In this document: one piece after another, positions 7,859-18,400 of the stretch
How positions within the stretch are numbered: the first letter of the stretch is position 1
How the letters are laid out: the number at the start of each line of letters is the position of its first letter
Assembly (NCBI GenBank): GCA_003141275.1
Contig: PLLM01000057.1
Location: 1-54,842, forward strand
From: Phycisphaerales bacterium
GTDB lineage: Bacteria > Planctomycetota > Phycisphaerae > Sedimentisphaerales > Anaerobacaceae
Reading direction: 5' to 3'
DNA length: 54,842 nt
Program-made: the position numbers and the translations under genes
Notes under the pieces: model-generated
Databases searched by the model: none
The model's input: the letters and a program-made list of their open reading frames with translations, nothing else
What the model was told of the DNA's origin: nothing

Positions 7859-8881
7859 CTATTGACACTGCGGATTAGACCCATCGTTGCATTTGAGCCA
7901 ATTAGCAGCTATTTCTTTAACATCAGCAAGGTTGACATAGCAGTCTCCATTTATATCGCCAAGTATATACGAAGGACCGCAGTTACCGGCCGTATGGAAA
8001 GTCCAAATCTCGTCGCCTTCCGTCTTTATCTCCGGACCTGGACTGTTCGGGTCATAGCAGTCAACACGCCAATAATAATCCTGATTTGGGACAAGCGAAC
8101 TAATCGCAACAGAATTGGCATCCTGCTTGTTGAGGATTTTTGCGTTTGTTCCGGGCATACAGGGGTCTGTGCCAAACCACACATCACAGCGAATAATATC
8201 GCCGGTGTGACGAGGAGCAGGCCTGTCCCACGACAGCGCAGTTACTTCAGACGGAACAACATCGTTCGCGTCATCTGCAGGTTTAGGGTTCGACGCAGCG
8301 TAACGCCAAGTAACTGATACATCATCCCAGTTGAGAGAGCCTCCCGTGGGTCCAACAGTCACAAGTTTCAAAACTACTCTGCCATAAGCCGTTCCTGAAG
8401 GGGAAGTGCACACACCAGAAATAAGTTTCCAGGTATCACAAGGATCGACTCCTGAATAATAATACCCAATTATTTGGGTACCCTTTCCGACCGTCTTTGT
8501 ACTATCAAGCCAATTAACCTCAACAACACCATTGTAGCCATGAAGACCGGTATTATCGGCAGAGGCAGAAAGGGCCCAGACGTCGACTTTGTAAGGTTTT
8601 CCTACTATGGCATTAAAATCCTGGTATAAATAGGTATTCCACGACCATATTTTCACAGCTTTGGTGCCGCTATGTACGCAATTAACATGATCAGGACCAT
8701 AATCAACATCACTATGATGCCAACCGGCTGTGCCGACAGTCGTCCAGTATGTCACATTCGGAGGATCAAACCTGCCTAAAACACCCTGTTCAAAGCTGGG
8801 GTTCAGCAAGTTATGGGCCAAGGCATTGCCGGCAGCAAAACCTATAACCAATATCACTAACAGGACAATCTTTTTCTTCAT
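7859..8881 (-). CDS. Secreted carbohydrate-binding-like protein with dockerin-like tail (paralogue 2)
   Basis: A 340-residue exported protein starting MKKKIVLLVILVIGFAAGNALA. The frame is open further upstream to 9004, but the ATG at 8881 has AAGGAAGG before it and begins the signal peptide, so it is chosen. Order: signal peptide, jelly-roll domain (NLLNPSFEQGVLGRF onwards, about 23-190), fibronectin III-like domain ('LSWDRPAPRHTG', 'YYWRVDCYDPN'), and a dockerin-like tail (GDINGDCYVNLADVKEIAANW). It is the tandem paralogue of 6712-7755. No enzyme motif is visible. A glycan-binding or surface-display role is inferred from the architecture and neighbours. Confidence 0.7.
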   Translation of the reverse strand: MKKKIVLLVILVIGFAAGNALAHNLLNPSFEQGVLGRFDPPNVTYWTTVGTAGWHHSDVDYGPDHVNCVHSGTKAVKIWSWNTYLYQDFNAIVGKPYKVDVWALSASADNTGLHGYNGVVEVNWLDSTKTVGKGTQIIGYYYSGVDPCDTWKLISGVCTSPSGTAYGRVVLKLVTVGPTGGSLNWDDVSVTWRYAASNPKPADDANDVVPSEVTALSWDRPAPRHTGDIIRCDVWFGTDPCMPGTNAKILNKQDANSVAISSLVPNQDYYWRVDCYDPNSPGPEIKTEGDEIWTFHTAGNCGPSYILGDINGDCYVNLADVKEIAANWLKCNDGSNPQCQ

Positions 8882-8952
8882 AATATATCCCTTCCTTAAT
8901 AGGGCAAGACAGGTCTTAGTTTTTATATTTATATCTTTAATATGACAAAATA

Positions 8953-8982
8953 GGGCGCTCAATTTTTTATAACTGAGCGCCC
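8953..8982. repeat. Intergenic hairpin, 9-bp perfect stem
   Basis: GGGCGCTCA (8953-8961) pairs perfectly with TGAGCGCCC (8974-8982) around a 12-nt loop. It lies just after the stop of the PEP-CTERM gene on the minus strand. A short TATTTT follows on that strand, so partial termination or mRNA end protection is possible. Confidence 0.65.
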
Positions 8983-9004
8983 CAACAATCAATTCAAAGA
9001 CCAA

Positions 9005-9799
9005 TTATTTCCTGCGTCTGGCAAGGAACAAACTGCCCAATCCCAATATCATCATTGTTGCCGGTTCGGGCACATCAGAATAGCTCATATTCTCGAATGT
9101 TGCCTGCTCCCAGAATCCAGGCAGGGCCACCTGTGGCTGAAAATAGCCGCCGACCTGGGCGGAGTTGAGCATTCCCCACGAGCCGTAACCCTCAGCGGGA
9201 TTGCCCTGGTCGAAGCGTAACGCGCCGCTGCTGTAAGTTGTCGCGCCCATAGTCACAAGATATTCTATGGTAGCCGGGTTTACCGAGCTAAGATCGCGAG
9301 GGTCATATCTGACCTCCATTCGAATCGTGTCTCCGAGGGTATACTGGAGGCCATCAGACACGGTAAAACTATAAAACGGCAATCGGCCTCCAAAAACAGC
9401 AATCTCTCCGCTACTTTTAATCATAAACTTGCCGTCCCCATCCGGTGACCACCAGGGTGAGACCTGCAAGCCGGCTTCGGCGTTGCCTGTACCCGTAATA
9501 GTCACATCTGAGGCGAATCTAAAGGCATCGCCGTTAGCAAATGAAGCAGGAGTGGTTCCGCCGTCGGCAGACAAACGAAAATCGTGCAAATTGCCCCAAC
9601 CGCCGGCGTCAACCTGCTCATCCTTGATTGTTATCGACGACGCATACGAATTGGTGGTAGTGACTATCGACGTAGGATTGTCGTTCCAGATGCGCGTCTT
9701 AATAACCGCGCTGTTTATTGCCGGTGACGCGGCGACGGCATTTCCACACAGAACCATGCCCAAACTGACACATAACACAACACACACTAATCTCTTCAT
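9005..9799 (-). CDS. PEP-CTERM sorting-domain protein
   Basis: A 264-residue exported protein with an N-terminal signal peptide (MKRLVCVVLCVSLGMVLCGNAVAA) and a C-terminal PEP-CTERM signal: VPEPATMMILGLG, a hydrophobic stretch, then ARRRK. Such tails are recognised by exosortase-type systems and are common on extracellular proteins of planctomycetes. The body (about 25-235) is predicted to be beta-rich, with no recognised enzyme motif. A good AGG-rich site precedes the ATG. The 281 bp upstream (9800-10080) hold no gene and may carry its own promoter. Its place between glucanase-locus genes suggests a role at the cell surface in polysaccharide capture, but this is inference. Confidence 0.8.
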   Translation of the reverse strand: MKRLVCVVLCVSLGMVLCGNAVAASPAINSAVIKTRIWNDNPTSIVTTTNSYASSITIKDEQVDAGGWGNLHDFRLSADGGTTPASFANGDAFRFASDVTITGTGNAEAGLQVSPWWSPDGDGKFMIKSSGEIAVFGGRLPFYSFTVSDGLQYTLGDTIRMEVRYDPRDLSSVNPATIEYLVTMGATTYSSGALRFDQGNPAEGYGSWGMLNSAQVGGYFQPQVALPGFWEQATFENMSYSDVPEPATMMILGLGSLFLARRRK

Positions 9800-10080
9800 C
9801 TCTCTGACCTCCTAAATAAATAAAAAGTTTACTATTTATAACCTGGCTAAACGCTTAGTCGGGCAATACGCAAAAATGCCTTGTCATAACGTTTTCACAA
9901 CATGATTTTACCCATCCTACCAGTCCAAAGCAACACCATTTTGCGGATATTTTTCGCCATATTGCGACATTTTGTTTGTTTTTGACACAGAAAACACCCG
10001 CCGCCGATAAAACAGCAACCGTCATAAAAATCACACCTAAATATTACTGGTTGATAATTTCATAAAATAAAACCTATTTA

Positions 10081-10908
10081 TTAATAGTTAATTCCATGTA
10101 TCAATACGTCAACCCCAAAAGTCAATTTCATACTTTTATCCGAATAACCGAGGATTTTGTCCTTCTCGTCATAAGGCTTCTCCTCGTCGACATGGCCATC
10201 GATAAACAGTACATTACTGACACCCGTGTTCAGTTTTGAATCATTAGCCTTGTGGAACGACGCTATGCAATCGCCGTTGCCGTATTTTACCGTGCCAAAA
10301 TACATGTCATTAAGGGCATACAAAGATAAACTAATGGGATCTCCGTTAGTTCTGTGTATAATCCATATATTTTCCTCCGTGAAAAAAAGCACTCGTGCTG
10401 GGTGTCTTACCTGACCGAGTCCTATCATTTGGCCGAGATTATCGGCAAGCGGACTGATGCTGTCGCCGGCACTGAGACGTCCGTTCATACTATAACTAAA
10501 CGACGGTTTTATGGGGATACCAGCTATATGCAACGGGTGATTCGTCCCCCTGGTTTTGGCGATGCCGGCAAAAGTCGGGCAGCAATGTACTCCCTTTTCA
10601 CTCAGATATGGCCACAGAGGCCCATCAGGAACAACTCCGGCATCGTGCCAACGGCACTCCCAAGGATGCTCATCTGTAAACGTCGCCCTGCTGTAAATGC
10701 AGGTGAGCGGAAACGGAAACTTATCGTTGTGTGTCTCAAGATACATTGTTGCAGCAAGACCATAATTTTTAAGATTGTTCCTACAGACAATCAATTGGGC
10801 CTGTGCGCGTGCCTTGTTCAGCGCCGGCATTAGAACCGCCATCAGCAACGCAATTATCGCAATCACAACCAGCAATTCGACTAACGTGAAACCTTTATTC
10901 TCTTTCAT
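10081..10908 (-). CDS. Prepilin-type (pseudopilin-like) secreted protein
   Basis: A 275-residue protein starting [20 protein letters not shown], the type IV prepilin/pseudopilin leader with the G-F-T-L-V-E cleavage box followed by a long hydrophobic helix. The open frame continues upstream to 10983, but the ATG at 10908 puts the leader in the right place. The C-terminal half contains 'VLFIDGHVD', like the H-x9-DG proteins that planctomycetes carry in large numbers. Type II secretion pseudopilins are usually grouped with gsp genes, and none are seen here. It sits between the second GH144 enzyme and the PEP-CTERM protein on the same strand. Its function in the locus is unknown; a surface or secretion accessory role is possible. 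Confidence 0.8.
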   Translation of the reverse strand: MKENKGFTLVELLVVIAIIALLMAVLMPALNKARAQAQLIVCRNNLKNYGLAATMYLETHNDKFPFPLTCIYSRATFTDEHPWECRWHDAGVVPDGPLWPYLSEKGVHCCPTFAGIAKTRGTNHPLHIAGIPIKPSFSYSMNGRLSAGDSISPLADNLGQMIGLGQVRHPARVLFFTEENIWIIHRTNGDPISLSLYALNDMYFGTVKYGNGDCIASFHKANDSKLNTGVSNVLFIDGHVDEEKPYDEKDKILGYSDKSMKLTFGVDVLIHGINY

Positions 10909-10945
10909 AATTCTATTCCCTAAAAAAATTTCAAATTTATCGTTC

Positions 10946-13549
10946 TTATTTCCGCCAATCGGCAGCCATTTGTGCAAAATCAACGAATGTATAAGGGTTG
11001 AGCCAATTTGCGGCTAATATCATTAAATCGTCCATATCGACAACGCAGTCCTGCGAGTAATCGCCGGGAAGATTACATCTGAATAACAGATTTACCGGAA
11101 TTTGCTCTTTGGAAATTCCCGTACCGGCAAAACTGACTGTCAAATCCTGCGAATCTATTTTTTCAAAATAGGTAACAACAATCAGATGTTTTCCGGCGTC
11201 AAGACTGACAATGCCGCTTCTGTCCCGTGTTCCGTGCAGGCCATCGTTGTTCACGACAAGAGCGCCGTCGATGTATAATTTGCTGCCGTCGTCGGAGTTA
11301 GTGTAGAAAGTATATTCGCCGCCGGTTTGTATATTGATATAACCGGTGAAGCGGAGGGCGAAATAATCGTCCTGCTGTCGCAGGCCAATATCAAAGTTGT
11401 GGGCAGTGCCTGTTGCGGTCGGTGTGAGAGAATCAAAATCAGGCAGCAAATCCCACGTTCCCTCGTAATACTCGTAATTGAGGCCGTTGTCGGTTCTTGT
11501 TGCCCAGCCGATGCTTTCGAGCATTGGCGCTATTTCCGGGTTGGCCATAAACAAATCCCAGCACAACTGAGTGCGGTAGTTTTCAATCATTACTATAATC
11601 GGCCCCTGGTCAATGGCAAGATAACCCGGAGCAAACCAGCTTTCTCCCAGATTAAACGCATCAACAAAACCAAACGGTCCCCATACGTTGCTGCCATAGG
11701 TATGGTAAAAATGTTTCAGTGTCGCGATTGATTCGGTCGGCGTATAAGGCATTGAACTTAGAGCGGCGGTTGGAGTAATAGTGCCGTTATCGGGACTGCC
11801 CGGCGCCTGTGCGTCATAGCCCCATGGATTATTGCTTGCGGTAAGTCCCCATACCAAATCGCTGTATCCTGTAAAACCTTTTGGGTTAGCGATGCAATAG
11901 GCGTGGTCGATTAGCGCGATATTTCGGCTGTTCTCAAAATAATTGCAGTAATTGTCGTTTTTGCCGCGAGGGTCAAATCCAAGATGGGTATAATGAGTGA
12001 AGAACATCGGTAATTCAAACCCGCCTACCCATTGCGTATAACCGTAATATCTGCTGCCATTTTTGTAGCTGCCGCCGGTCCAGCCGTTGTAGTAGCAGGA
12101 AGCGGGTATTGGATGCGTCGGTGAGGCAATGGCCAGCAGATAGGTAATCATACACTCGTTGTAGCCATAGATAGCAAAATTTATAACCCAGCCGTAATTC
12201 GGCGACCAGTGCCAGTAAATGTTTTGGTTGGTTTCGTGCCCCGGATCCGAACGACGCAGATACCAATACCAGTCTATCCCCTCCCAAAGGGATGTGGCTT
12301 TGCTGCGAATCTGAGTTTCTACAGTATCATTAGAATCGAAGTATTGCCGAACGGTGAGCATTCCCTGCGCTAAATAAGAGGTTTCAACGATGTCTCCTCC
12401 GTCATCGTACGTGCCAAATGGAATCGTTGCGCCGGTAGCCCCATTAACCCAATGCGACCAGGCTCCGTGATAACGGGGTGCATTTACATCCAGAAAAGTC
12501 AGTATCTTCAGGACGCGCTGTGCAGCATCCGCTCTGGCAACAAATCCACGCTCGGCACCGACACAAATAGCCATTAACCCCATACCCGAACCGCCAATAG
12601 CGCAAGTATTGTCGCCCTGACCGGAATTATAACCATCTCTTGCCAATCCGCTTACCGGATGGCCAAAATCCCAGAAATATCTGAAGGTCGCCTCTTCTAT
12701 GGAGGTCAGAAGCTGCTCATCGGTCATCGCGTAAGTTGCGGCGGAAACAACATCAGATGGACTGGATTCAATGCCGCCGACGACGGAAACCACGTAATAA
12801 TATTTTGTCGAGCCGTTTGTTCCGAGAAAGTCGCTGTAGACGGCAATATCATCGAGAGATGTATTTATTTTTGTGAAAGGACCCGCTGCGGAATCGGCAC
12901 GGTAGATATTATAGCCACCTACTCCTGCTACGGGGTTCCAGCGTAAATCTATCCTGCTGTCGTGGCCGGTCGCAATCAGGCCGTTGGGTTCGTTAGGTTT
13001 GCTCCCAATCAGTCTTATGTTGTCAACGTACAACGTGCCGTTGTTGGCACCATAATTTTGAAAAACGAGAGCGGAGATGTGGTTCAACAATCCAGGGTTA
13101 AATGAGCTTACATCCATTTCAATTGTGAACCATCTGTTATTTTCAGTCGGCACGATATCGCCTTGGCTCCAGTTGCCAGGCACCCAGTTATCACTCCAGA
13201 TACCGATAAGCCCGTTTGACTGGAACAGGGCTGCTCCGGTCGGTATAAAAACATCGACAAGGGCTTTGTCGAAGCTGGCCAAATTGTAGCTCAAACCTCC
13301 GTGGTAGATTTCGACTTTGCGGTCGGTTTGCCCTGTCCAGACCACCTTTAGGACATAACTACCCTGCGTGGCAGCCGGTGCGCCGCCGGTGCCGGCCAGT
13401 ACTTTCGTGAGCGTCATTCCTGTATCAGGGGAACTGAGGGTAAGATTTGTTTCTGATGTCTCATAACTTACAACGGTAAGTTCCGAGGCCGATGCTGTCG
13501 CGGCAGCTGCCAGCACGATAAGGAGCAGATATTTTAACTTCGGGCACAT
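10946..13549 (-). CDS. Secreted GH144-type endo-beta-1,2-glucanase with N-terminal jelly-roll, FN3, PA14 and dockerin-like domains
   Basis: An 867-residue paralogue of 4482-6602. Order: signal peptide (1-22), an extra jelly-roll module (about 23-185; ends YVDNIRLIG), a fibronectin III-like domain (188-272), the GH144-type catalytic domain (about 275-690; [39 protein letters not shown]), PA14 (about 690-820; [12 protein letters not shown]) and a dockerin-like tail ([21 protein letters not shown]). It probably cuts extracellular beta-1,2-glucan. The ATG at 13549 has AGAAGGA before it, and both overlap the last codons of the AraC-type gene by 16 bp, so translation is probably coupled. Compared with its paralogue it has the additional N-terminal module, suggesting division of labour on the polymer. 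Confidence 0.82.
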   Translation of the reverse strand: MCPKLKYLLLIVLAAAATASASELTVVSYETSETNLTLSSPDTGMTLTKVLAGTGGAPAATQGSYVLKVVWTGQTDRKVEIYHGGLSYNLASFDKALVDVFIPTGAALFQSNGLIGIWSDNWVPGNWSQGDIVPTENNRWFTIEMDVSSFNPGLLNHISALVFQNYGANNGTLYVDNIRLIGSKPNEPNGLIATGHDSRIDLRWNPVAGVGGYNIYRADSAAGPFTKINTSLDDIAVYSDFLGTNGSTKYYYVVSVVGGIESSPSDVVSAATYAMTDEQLLTSIEEATFRYFWDFGHPVSGLARDGYNSGQGDNTCAIGGSGMGLMAICVGAERGFVARADAAQRVLKILTFLDVNAPRYHGAWSHWVNGATGATIPFGTYDDGGDIVETSYLAQGMLTVRQYFDSNDTVETQIRSKATSLWEGIDWYWYLRRSDPGHETNQNIYWHWSPNYGWVINFAIYGYNECMITYLLAIASPTHPIPASCYYNGWTGGSYKNGSRYYGYTQWVGGFELPMFFTHYTHLGFDPRGKNDNYCNYFENSRNIALIDHAYCIANPKGFTGYSDLVWGLTASNNPWGYDAQAPGSPDNGTITPTAALSSMPYTPTESIATLKHFYHTYGSNVWGPFGFVDAFNLGESWFAPGYLAIDQGPIIVMIENYRTQLCWDLFMANPEIAPMLESIGWATRTDNGLNYEYYEGTWDLLPDFDSLTPTATGTAHNFDIGLRQQDDYFALRFTGYINIQTGGEYTFYTNSDDGSKLYIDGALVVNNDGLHGTRDRSGIVSLDAGKHLIVVTYFEKIDSQDLTVSFAGTGISKEQIPVNLLFRCNLPGDYSQDCVVDMDDLMILAANWLNPYTFVDFAQMAADWRK

Positions 13550-13953
13550 AAATTTTTCCTTCTGTATTCCAGGGGGCTGATTCCTTCGATGTCTTTGAAG
13601 TATCGAGCGATGTGGGCAACATTAGCGAAACCGAGTTTTGCGGCGATTTCCGAGATATTATCCGATGTCTCAAGTAGTATTTTTGAAATCAATTGTACTT
13701 TTGTTAGTTTAATTTCCCGATGAATCGAGCGATTGGGCGATTTTTTGAACCGTCTTTCAAGTTCTCTTCGCGAAACCGAAACGTAATTGACGACATCGCT
13801 CACCTGAATTTGTTTGTTGGCGTTATTTTTTATAAAATCAATAGCCTTTGCGACCAGACTATCAGAAACAGCGGGCGAATTCATCGCTTGTGCTTTTGGT
13901 ATAAATTCCCGATAGCTTTCGACTGCCAGATTGTTTCTTAATAAATCGTTCAT
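13534..13953 (-). CDS. AraC/XylS-family regulator reduced to the DNA-binding domain
   Basis: A 139-residue protein, almost entirely an AraC-type double helix-turn-helix: VSDVVNYVSVSRRELERRFK (first HTH) and ISEIAAKLGFANVAHIARYFK (second HTH), then 'ISPLEYRR'. Full-length relatives with this DNA-binding type (for example XylR-like proteins) have an N-terminal sugar-binding domain of about 250 residues, which is missing. The ATG at 13953 is chosen; a TTG at 13962 is an alternative. It lies 15 bp after the symporter stop and overlaps the start of the GH144 gene. The missing sensor raises the question of how it perceives its signal. It may respond through a partner, or be a remnant kept as part of the transcript. 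Confidence 0.8.
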   Translation of the reverse strand: MNDLLRNNLAVESYREFIPKAQAMNSPAVSDSLVAKAIDFIKNNANKQIQVSDVVNYVSVSRRELERRFKKSPNRSIHREIKLTKVQLISKILLETSDNISEIAAKLGFANVAHIARYFKDIEGISPLEYRRKNLCARS

Positions 13954-13968
13954 ATAAATCAAAAAATC

Positions 13969-15405
13969 CTAAATCCTCTTTTCTTCGCCGAAGGCGGCAA
14001 GTTTACGTTTTGCAAGCAAATCCTTAATTTCATAAGCCCGCTGTTCAGTTAAAGGGTATTTAATCAGCAATAAGACGCTTATAAGGCACATAACCGTGGG
14101 CAGGCCGATTTCCCATACCCGCAGCCAAAACAGGGTAGAATCGGACTGGGCTGCTAATTTTTCATTAAATCCTGTTGACCTGAGCAGAAAGCCTGATACG
14201 AAAAACGCGCCAGATATACCGATTTTCCACCACCAGTTATAAACGGCCTGGTAGCTGCCTTCTCTGCGTTTTCCGGTGTTAAGCTCATCCTCATCGCATA
14301 TATCAGCGAGCATCGAGTAAACAAGCGAGAACAGCACGAGAAAGCCAAGCGATAAAGACGCTGTCGGAATCAGAACTAACCAGGGATGCGTCCTGCTGTA
14401 ACAAACAACTTTGAGTGAATTTCCCAGAGCCATAACGATAAGGAATATCATAACGGTTTTTGACTTGCCCAGACGAGTAGCGACATAAGTCATCAGGAAA
14501 ACGCCAACAAGAGAAAGCGTTGCCCATAAAGTGCCGCACCAGCCCATAAGAACGGAGGCAGCATGTTTGTCGCCGCTGTAAACAAAATAGAGCATTATGT
14601 ACTGGCTGAAGCCGTTGACGAAATAAAAACCCAGTGTTATAGGGAAAACAATCGCCAGCAGCCACAGGAATGTTCGATTTTTGCAGGTCGTCGAAACGCT
14701 GCTCCAGAATTTGACCCGCTCCTGACGAGTAATCTGCTGAGTTTTTCTTTCTTTGCAGACAACGGCACAAACTATGCCGCCAAATATCATTAGAGCGCCC
14801 ATAGCGATACCGACGTATTTCATACCCTGCGCTTCATCTTTGAAAACGCTAAGGTTGGCGATGAAATACAGCCAGGGAGTTGTAATAGCGCCGACGTTTA
14901 TCAGGAAGCTGCAATATGCGAACAGTCTTGTACGTTCATGATAATCATCGGTCATTTCATAGCCGAGTGCGCCGCGTGGTATATCGAAAACCGCGACGGC
15001 GGTATAGAACAACAGAGACATTACAAGGAAATAGCCGAATGTTGTATATTCGCTCCAGCCTTTTGGAGCCATCCACAGCAGCGAGAATGTAATACCCAGA
15101 GCAATCGCTCCGAAAAATATATAAGGCTTTCTTCTGCCGAATCTGGTGCGTGTGTTGTCGGAACAAACACCGATAATCGTATCGGTGGCGGCATCCCACA
15201 AACGCGGAATGCCCTGAGCAAAACCAAGTAAAATCGGATTTACGCCGAGGCAGGCGTTGTAGATAAGCATAGTCAGATTGCTGAGCGAATTGACGGCTAC
15301 GTTGGTTGACATTGCACCAAGACCGTAGGCCACCTTTTGGCTGAAACCAATCTTGTCCTGCTTATCTGTAAGGTGATGCTGTTTTAAATCCATCTTTACT
15401 TTCAC
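13969..15405 (-). CDS. GPH-family sugar:cation symporter (MFS)
   Basis: A 478-residue membrane protein with about 12 hydrophobic segments and the glycoside-pentoside-hexuronide symporter signature in loop 2-3: DAATDTIIGVCSDNTRTRFG. It probably imports oligosaccharides released by the exported GH144 enzymes. Its start overlaps the stop of the GH94 gene: the GTG at 15405 shares bases with that TGA, with ATG at 15393 (MDLKQHH) as an alternative start. This tight arrangement argues for translational coupling of the transporter with the phosphorylase. Related oligosaccharide transporters in other beta-1,2-glucan loci may be ABC-type, so the substrate assignment rests on context only. Confidence 0.82.
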   Translation of the reverse strand: MKVKMDLKQHHLTDKQDKIGFSQKVAYGLGAMSTNVAVNSLSNLTMLIYNACLGVNPILLGFAQGIPRLWDAATDTIIGVCSDNTRTRFGRRKPYIFFGAIALGITFSLLWMAPKGWSEYTTFGYFLVMSLLFYTAVAVFDIPRGALGYEMTDDYHERTRLFAYCSFLINVGAITTPWLYFIANLSVFKDEAQGMKYVGIAMGALMIFGGIVCAVVCKERKTQQITRQERVKFWSSVSTTCKNRTFLWLLAIVFPITLGFYFVNGFSQYIMLYFVYSGDKHAASVLMGWCGTLWATLSLVGVFLMTYVATRLGKSKTVMIFLIVMALGNSLKVVCYSRTHPWLVLIPTASLSLGFLVLFSLVYSMLADICDEDELNTGKRREGSYQAVYNWWWKIGISGAFFVSGFLLRSTGFNEKLAAQSDSTLFWLRVWEIGLPTVMCLISVLLLIKYPLTEQRAYEIKDLLAKRKLAAFGEEKRI

Positions 15406-18400
15406 ATATAAATTTTTATAACGTTATTATTTCTGTCAAGTCTTTGTTTTAGCACTGAATCGGCCACAGATGCTCCGCCGGTGCGATAGGGATTTTGTTC
15501 TCTGTCAAAGCCGCATTGTTTTCCGTTGATTTCGATTCTGCTTACGCTGTTTTGATTTTTGCCTGCGTGATAGACAAGTTTTATATCTTTGCCGAGCAGA
15601 TTTATATTGGCAGCGAGACCGTCGAATTTTGCTGGCATAACAGGGTCAAAAATGGTTTGTCCGCAGCTTTGGCGAATGCCGAGCAGATAACGAATGATGA
15701 AGCTGACGAACATTCCCGGCCCGCTGGAATAAACGCGCCAGCCGCCTTTGACCGGAATTTTGCCTGCGATTAAGTCGTTGTAGCGATTGCTCGCATCGCT
15801 ACGGTTGACGAAATCGGCATCGGAACTGCTGTAATAACAATTCGACTGGCGAATGTCGGCCGGCGGAACAATTTTTTGAATATCAATCGGGACAATCTGC
15901 GACATCGCGTTTACAAATTCATCGGCAAACCCCAGGCGAGCCAGAGCCTCGGCATAGCGCAGATGTGCGTGGGAATACATAAGGCCGATTTCTCGTCCGA
16001 AGAAAGCTGCGCTCTCTGCGCGTCTGAAAATTTTCTGAATTCCGCCATGGTATTTGACGGGTCTGTCCATCAGTCTTATACCATCGATGCCTTTCAGGTG
16101 TTTTTGTATAAGTTCGATGTGCCTTTTTGCCTGCTGAGGCGTAAATATGCCGCTTAAAATCCCCTGTACCATTGGAAGCAGACGGTAGTGAATGCCTGTT
16201 GTGTCGTCGCAGGGGTGCAGGAGCAAATCGAATTCATTTTCGTTGCCTCTAAGGCCGAAGCCTGCCACAACGCCGTCTTTGATTAAGAAGCTGTTGAAGT
16301 CAAATCGTATTTCTCTGGAGAGTTTTTCAAGCTGCTCGGCGGTTTCAATATCACTTGCGGCACGACACATTGCGGCCAATCGAGTGAAAGTTTCATAGCT
16401 AAGAGCGACAGTCCAAGAGCTTATGAGCCGATTTTTGAGGGATTTGTCGGCGGGCTGCATAGCATCGTCCCAGTCCCCGTCGCCGTAATTTACAAGTTTT
16501 GTATTGCCGGCGAAACGAACGGCGGTGATGTGTTCAATCGCTCGCATAACGTGCGACAGAACGCCTGCCGGCTCTGACTGCGGAGAAATCTTTTGATGGC
16601 GGTATGGCAGCATATCATTAAGAAAATCATAATCGCCTGAACATTCGATATATTCGCACAGAGCAATTATAGGCCAGAAAACGACATCGCCGTTGGATTC
16701 GCCCGCCCTGACACCAGCGTAGCGGTCAAACATCCACCACTGTGGCCAGTTGCCATCGGGATTCTGATTTGAGAAGACCGCGGCAAGAATTTTCCTCACC
16801 TGAGCATAATCGCCGAGGGCAAGCAGCATTTCAATCGGGCCCTGGCATACATCGCGAGTACCCCAGGCTGCCCCGCCGTACTGCTCCAGACCGTGCGGTG
16901 AGAGATAATGAATTCTGGCATTGTGAGCGAACCAGGGCAGGATTTCGGCTATTTGGCTTATCTGCGATGAATCGCGGACAGAAGACAAATCAAAGTTTAC
17001 GAAATTGTTTTTCAGTTCTGAAAATTTTACAGACTGTGTTTTATTTGGGGCAATAAGTCTGCCTTCGATATTCATTGTGAACTTATCGGTATCGCTGAGT
17101 TTGATTACGATAAAGTCAAGCCCCTTGCTTTTGCCGTCGGCGAAAAGCATTTCGTCGGCACCGATTTGTTCAATGCACTGCGGTCTGTCAAAATTTATAA
17201 CGTAGTGGCCGGTCGGATACATAGATTGCAGTTTGCTTTTTGCGCCGGGCAGAAGTTTTAATGAGCCATTCAGCTCGGTCTGCCAGTTATGCTCTGCGGC
17301 AAGTTCGCAGGAGATGAGCCATTGCGGCTTTGTGCCTTTCAGTACATTCAGCTCAAGACGAATTTGCGGGCTGTCGGCATCGGCTCTGCAAATAATTTCA
17401 AAAAGCAACTGCCGATGTTTGTATATCCAGCGGCAGTGATTGAACGACATTTCAAAGGCTGATGGCAGAGCCAACTGATAATACTGCTCGGCCTGTTTTA
17501 TAAAAATACGAAGGCCTGTATGTCTGGCAACGTTTAAAGCGTTTGTGTTTACTGTTAAGAGGCGATTGAAATTGACATTCCCTTGTGCCAGGTGGGACAG
17601 GAAAGCTCCGAACATAAAGCAGGAGGCGGCCATTATTGTTTCGTCGCCGGGCAGATTGCCGCCGGTTTTGATTATGTGGCCGCAGGGACGATATGTGAGC
17701 AGTTCCTTGCGAGGCAGGACAACGTGGCGATTATCGCCATAGAAAAACGACAGCAGCCTGTCATCATGAAATTCACTGTTCCGTTTCTGGCTGCCAAACA
17801 AAATATCCAACTCATCATCAGCGATATCTTCTGACGCAAAGGGTAAGGCCTGCGAAAAAGTGTTCTCGGCCTGTTCGGAATAAATGCAGTCGTCAGCCCA
17901 GGCAGTTACGGCAAGGTCTTTTAATTCCTCTATGGCCGGAGCGATAATTTTTAAGTCGGCCTGTGTTGTGGCAGATGGGTGATTTGCGTGATATATGCCG
18001 AAGAAACCGTAATCGCTGGTTTGCCGGGGTTTTAAAATAAAAGGCTCGCACTGCAATGCTACAACGCCGAACTCACCCTGTTTAAGCCCGGCCAGTTTAT
18101 CAGAGGACAATGCCTGCGGCACAGCGGTTTGCCTGTAAGAAGGCCCGAAAAATTGTATGCCATCGGTTGAAAAACTTTTTGCTTTTGAAAGCGATCCCAT
18201 CGCAAGCCAGGGGAAATTGCCTTTGCCATGTTCGTTTTGCCTGCAGCAGACGACATAGCCGAGCTTGTCGTCCCAAAGCGGGGTGTAGTCAATATACTGG
18301 CTTATGTAATAAGCGTTTTTCTCTTTTCCATCGGCGCAGTACAGGCCGATGTCCTGAACATAGAGCAAATCAAATTCGGCAGTCTTGCCGGCGGTGTTGG

